A stretch of 64,000 nt of DNA from Maritimibacter alkaliphilus HTCC2654 (lineage in GTDB: Bacteria; Pseudomonadota; Alphaproteobacteria; Rhodobacterales; Rhodobacteraceae): positions 2,597,263 to 2,661,262 of the forward strand of contig NZ_CH902578.1 of the NCBI RefSeq assembly GCF_000152805.1, read 5' to 3'. Shown in pieces: positions 61,701-64,000 of the stretch. The notes beneath the pieces were generated by a model that was not told the origin of the DNA, did not search any database, and saw only the letters and a list, made by a program, of their open reading frames with translations. Position 1 is the first letter of the stretch. Each line of letters begins with the position of its first letter. The position numbers were made by a program, and so were the translations under genes.

Positions 61701-64000
61701 GGAAAGCGACGATCCCAGCGATGTCGTGCCGGAGGACGAGGTCGGCGAAGGTGCCGATCCCGATGACGAAACGTCGACCACAGAACCGGGTTGGAAGGGT
61801 CCGGGCACGCCCAAGGGCCCACGCCCGAACCGGCCGGGGCGACCGGGGGCGGTCGGCAATTTCGCGGATGGCGACAGCTACGGTGTCACCGGCCTGAAGC
61901 CCGGCGATCCGAGCATTCCCGACGACACCACCGATCCCGATGCGCCCGAAGATGCCGACGATCCGGTGTCGCAGACGCCTACGGACACGCGCATGTTCGT
62001 GGCCGAGACGACGGGGCGCGGCACCGAGGTGGGTGCGGGGATCAACATCCTGTCGACCAACTTCGAACTCGACGCCGATGCCACGGTCGGGGACGTCTGG
62101 GTCGAGCGTGAGACCTATTTCCGTTCCAACGACCGGGACAACGAAGACCTGAACGCCCGCGCCTTCGCCATTGCGCGCAATGCGGGTGACATCATCGCCA
62201 GCGCGGGGTCGCCCGGCAATTCGACCGGCGGGGAAAAGGGCGGTTACGGTGGCGCGCTGTCCCTGATGGACGTGAACGCCTCGGCCCGGTCCGTTCTCAG
62301 CCCGAATGCGACATTCTCGCTCGAAGCGACCGAACAGCGCGCCGAGCAGGATCTTCTGATCGTCAACACCGCGCGGGCGCAGGCGCAGAACGACGACGGA
62401 GGCACGGGGTTCAACATCGCTGTCGCGATCACGAACTATCAGGCCAACACGCTCGTGCGGAACGACGCGGACGGGATCGAAGGTCGGGGCGACGACGGCG
62501 TTGTCATCCGGGCGGACGACAAGACCTCGGTGGTCACGCTCGCCGGGTCCGGCAGTCTCGATGCCGAGAAAGGGTTCGCGATCGGGGTCGCGGTGAACCT
62601 GACCGATCGAAATACGCGCGCGATCATCACCACGCTCGACGTAAACGTCGAAAAGGACATCGAAATCGCCGCAACCACCACCGGTTCGGTTCTGGCGGCG
62701 GGCACGGCATCGGCGCTCGACGCGCTCCCCGACGATGAGGCGACACCGGACGACCCGGATACGCCCGAGGATGAAAGCGAAGCCGAGATTCCCCCGTCCG
62801 ACAAGGATGAGGCGCCGGTCGATCTGTCCTCGGACCTGTTCGGTGACAGGGCCGATGCGGTTGCCGAGGCGATGGGCAACGGCGACGACGGTTCGGCACC
62901 CGATCCCGGCGGCAGCGGCGACAGCGGCGGGGAGGGCACCAAGACCTTCTCGTTCGCGGGTGATTTCGCGGCGACGTTCGGGACGGTCGCGACCGAGGTT
63001 CTGATCGAAGGAGCCGAAATAGGCTCTGAATTCGAGCAGGAGATCACCGTATCGGCGCTGACCGACGTGGAATACGGTCAGGCCAGCTCGGTCACCGCGT
63101 CTGCTGTCGACGGTGTCGGCATCGCCGGAAGCTTCGGGCTTTCCCTGATCGACCACACGACCTCGGTCGGCGTGCGCGACAGCATGATCTTCGTCTATGA
63201 AGACGAGGCGGACGCTGGCGACGGGCTGACCAGCATCACGGCCATCGACCAAAGCGTCTTCGACACGCTGGTCACAGGGCGCGCGGCGCATAGCGAGGAC
63301 GCGTGGGGCGTGGCGATCAGCGCCAGCTTCAACCAGTTCAAGTCCGCCGCGTCGGTGGACATCGAAGACACCAAGATCACCAACGGCCGCTTCTTCGACT
63401 TTTCCTTCGACGAGGGTGAAGGCGGTTTTGAAGGCGGAGGCGGCTTTGAAGGTGAAGGCGGGTTCGAGGGCGAAGGCGAGGGTGACTACACCTGCGTCGA
63501 TGAAATCTGTTCCGACAACACCGTTGGTCGCAAAGTCCTGATCCATGCCGAGGCTCTGCCGGTTTCGACCGTCACCGTCTTTGCCGCGCGGGATGCGGTG
63601 GGTGCCGAGAATTCCGGCGATCAGCAGATGGACAAGCTGTCCGAACAGATGGAGGACGCGGCGAAGCAAGCCGAAGAGCCGTCCGAGACTGCGCCAGACC
63701 CGGGCGACACCGGGTCGGGCGACACCGGTGGCGGCGATGCGCCGGACGAAAAAGGCAAGGGTCGCAAGGGCGTGTCGATTTCGATTGCGCCCTCAGTCGT
63801 GCACGCCACCGCTTCGGTCAACATCACCGATACGCTCATCGTCGCGGACCGTGACGTGCCCGGCGTCGTCGCGGGCAGCAAGGGTGAAATCGACATCCTG
63901 TCGAAGGCGGTCACCACGTCGAACGTAGACGCGAGCGCGGGCACGGTGGGCCTGAGCTTCGCGCTGACCGATACGCAGTCGGTGGTCTGGATTCAGAACT
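58768..64000 (+). CDS. Giant LktA-type filamentous adhesin (5' part; runs off the window)
   Basis: At least 1744 codons open to the right edge. TTG at 58768 is chosen because AAGAGG lies six bases upstream; it gives a signal peptide (ANLLATTAMVVALPFVSSHL, cut near AIAQ). TTG 58753 and ATG 58819 are alternatives. The first ~150 residues are a filamentous hemagglutinin/TPS-like domain (VTPDGRTATSITRNGATANV, VNSFSSFNVRQGATVNLHAP, VYIAAPNGVVVGPTGTIRAG). After it come long beta-solenoid stretches of leukotoxin LktA-family type, interrupted by acidic Asp/Pro/Glu-rich spacers and a GGFEGE repeat. Probably exported through a two-partner system; no TpsB gene is in the window. Confidence 0.85.
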   Translation, partial: MRSGGPITRANLLATTAMVVALPFVSSHLAIAQVTPDGRTATSITRNGATANVRTGTIANNHGVNSFSSFNVRQGATVNLHAPNGTRGTINIVNGSQAQIHGMVRGMQNGSVGGDVYIAAPNGVVVGPTGTIRAGSIGLSTPSQSVVNNLFGTGGSVNPQGIGQIIDGTVPLGPGNIAVNGALTADQRVRLRAGGQVNVGGSITAGQTVDIYGQTGVTFSGTATVRAQDGNTGGTVRVRSAGDIVLERGAKILSQSTGSAAAGTIDIYAEGSALLAQGAVISAAALGSGTGGFVEFSATNTLEALGDLEAFSAQGVGGKILIDPQHAVLTGTATNGADFEVIATETITLSAGETISTISGSGPAGDVTLTAPQITLEQGSRIIATDGVHPGGRIHIEARLDDRLTDQTTAPGDVAQNALPVGITRVSMTGAILKGDVVHVSATTFKDNKVDVESATDAYLSSLAGPLADFEAVQAVLDVANGIASGAQAELDKIDIENLPMFLDAHAIIEMDGSYIFADTDAIVVSRATTHFEIAPENQNLALSIAASNTVARTTLHNTAIDAGNSIEVHSVVSEEQTLVAKSGVEDPDVDPTAFNLAVAASLRRSRAETIVNGVRPVIGFDPYASTNPDTSIYIPWNPNVDQGEYAILTTGGTIDIAALTTRDILMTSDAVVSDAAKGVALAISLENSLTETYLGGAIAAQSGQIDIRAETTVERFASRARVSGGSETVENIDPDRDDQVVDPDDQEALSPDVSALVLGNFTLTDAVNTALSAKMDAGSAGSSGGSGDSDDNRFALAGSIIVHSTRSVAEAGGDHEYEAPDGSTASLIAPLIETTPDGSYGRPGGQFYADGSKINLDDNPMVAITARNTLQDVRVETLTQVGSVPQPDPEDDGDLTGETEEELATSGEQVLLVSVGITQWGLGATAKIDGDADGDWSARIRSPSDAGVIAENILAETEGRDEVGDWWGEYRNALEQTESDDPSDVVPEDEVGEGADPDDETSTTEPGWKGPGTPKGPRPNRPGRPGAVGNFADGDSYGVTGLKPGDPSIPDDTTDPDAPEDADDPVSQTPTDTRMFVAETTGRGTEVGAGINILSTNFELDADATVGDVWVERETYFRSNDRDNEDLNARAFAIARNAGDIIASAGSPGNSTGGEKGGYGGALSLMDVNASARSVLSPNATFSLEATEQRAEQDLLIVNTARAQAQNDDGGTGFNIAVAITNYQANTLVRNDADGIEGRGDDGVVIRADDKTSVVTLAGSGSLDAEKGFAIGVAVNLTDRNTRAIITTLDVNVEKDIEIAATTTGSVLAAGTASALDALPDDEATPDDPDTPEDESEAEIPPSDKDEAPVDLSSDLFGDRADAVAEAMGNGDDGSAPDPGGSGDSGGEGTKTFSFAGDFAATFGTVATEVLIEGAEIGSEFEQEITVSALTDVEYGQASSVTASAVDGVGIAGSFGLSLIDHTTSVGVRDSMIFVYEDEADAGDGLTSITAIDQSVFDTLVTGRAAHSEDAWGVAISASFNQFKSAASVDIEDTKITNGRFFDFSFDEGEGGFEGGGGFEGEGGFEGEGEGDYTCVDEICSDNTVGRKVLIHAEALPVSTVTVFAARDAVGAENSGDQQMDKLSEQMEDAAKQAEEPSETAPDPGDTGSGDTGGGDAPDEKGKGRKGVSISIAPSVVHATASVNITDTLIVADRDVPGVVAGSKGEIDILSKAVTTSNVDASAGTVGLSFALTDTQSVVWIQN
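63412..63483 (+). repeat. GGFEGE tandem repeat inside the giant adhesin
   Basis: Three to four imperfect copies of a 15-18-base unit encoding GGFEGE-type peptides (EGGFEGGGGFEGEGG and on). Followed by a CVDEIC cysteine pair. In frame with the adhesin; likely a flexible, length-variable spacer. Confidence 0.75.

Noticed and set aside
63412-63483. Short tandem repeat as a possible CRISPR or regulatory repeat
   Set aside because: Units are imperfect, contiguous and in frame, encoding GGFEGE peptides within the adhesin; there are no spacers.
59872-63669. 1265-codon open frame on the minus strand
   Set aside because: It is antiphase to the adhesin, which has a signal peptide, a TPS-type domain and coherent beta-solenoid repeats; the minus-strand product is low-complexity Arg/Gly/Val-rich sequence with no motif. 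Open only because of the high GC content.
1-64000. tRNA, rRNA, insertion sequences or CRISPR arrays
   Set aside because: I looked for cloverleaf ends with CCA-like tails, transposase motifs and regularly spaced repeats and found none.

Overview
The window looks like a chromosomal segment of an alphaproteobacterium of the order Rhodobacterales (Rhodobacter/Roseobacter group). It is GC-rich and dense, with many ATGA start/stop overlaps. It carries several loci typical of that group: regB-senC-regA, a DivL-like PAS protein next to tsaE-amgK-murU-addB-addA-trxA, rpoE-chrR opposite a flavoprotein/DUF1365/SDR operon, a sorbitol/mannitol (smo) operon, a TakP-like TRAP transporter and a DUF2793 protein resembling gene transfer agent (GTA) head spikes. 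I saw no rRNA, tRNA, CRISPR array, insertion sequence or prophage, and no gap over 300 bases lacks a gene.

Layout. 1-3.9 kb: SCP2-domain protein (cut by the left edge), argG, an Hpt protein divergent from a response regulator/PP2C phosphatase, and a Nudix hydrolase. 3.9-7.9 kb: translationally coupled hslO, CoA-type Nudix hydrolase, CCA-adding enzyme and 23S rRNA methyltransferase. 7.9-10.3 kb: envelope genes (two L,D-transpeptidases around a CAP lipoprotein, then a 68-residue exported protein). 10.4-22.4 kb: a minus-strand run regB, divL-like, tsaE, amgK, murU, addB, addA, trxA. 22.4-25.2 kb: senC, regA, a small lipoprotein, a LysR regulator and an unlisted 54-residue ORF. 25.3-29.8 kb: an arsenate-resistance type operon, gap (ArsJ-associated GAPDH) and arsJ, with two DUF1036 secreted paralogues between them and a Pho-box-like element in front. 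29.9-32.5 kb: a beta-helix secreted protein and a P-loop kinase-like protein. 32.6-37.4 kb: TRAP transporter dctPQM, with a coiled-coil extension on DctM. 37.6-41.8 kb: rpoE-chrR facing the flavoprotein/DUF1365/SDR operon across two back-to-back RpoE-type promoters. 41.9-43.1 kb: aroQ-aroE. 43.2-44.2 kb: DUF2793 protein with a CtrA-type site upstream. 44.4-56.3 kb: TetR regulator and the polyol operon smoEFGK-smoS-mtlK-HAD-two FGGY kinases, controlled by a SorC-type regulator (smoC). 56.4-64 kb: IalB-like protein, a PAS/LuxR/alpha-beta-hydrolase fusion and, divergent from it, the first ~1744 codons of a giant LktA-type filamentous adhesin that runs off the right edge.

How it fits together. 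Three elements point to cell-cycle/GTA control: an RbaY-like phosphatase, a DivL-like PAS protein with a CtrA-type site in its leader, and a head-spike-like DUF2793 gene with a perfect TTAA-N7-TTAAC site. The redox (RegBA) and singlet-oxygen (RpoE-ChrR) regulators are also here. The most likely undescribed features are the gap-DUF1036-DUF1036-arsJ gene set with its Pho-box-like promoter, the LuxR regulator fused to an apparently dead alpha/beta-hydrolase beside the giant adhesin gene, and the long coiled-coil tail on the TRAP permease.
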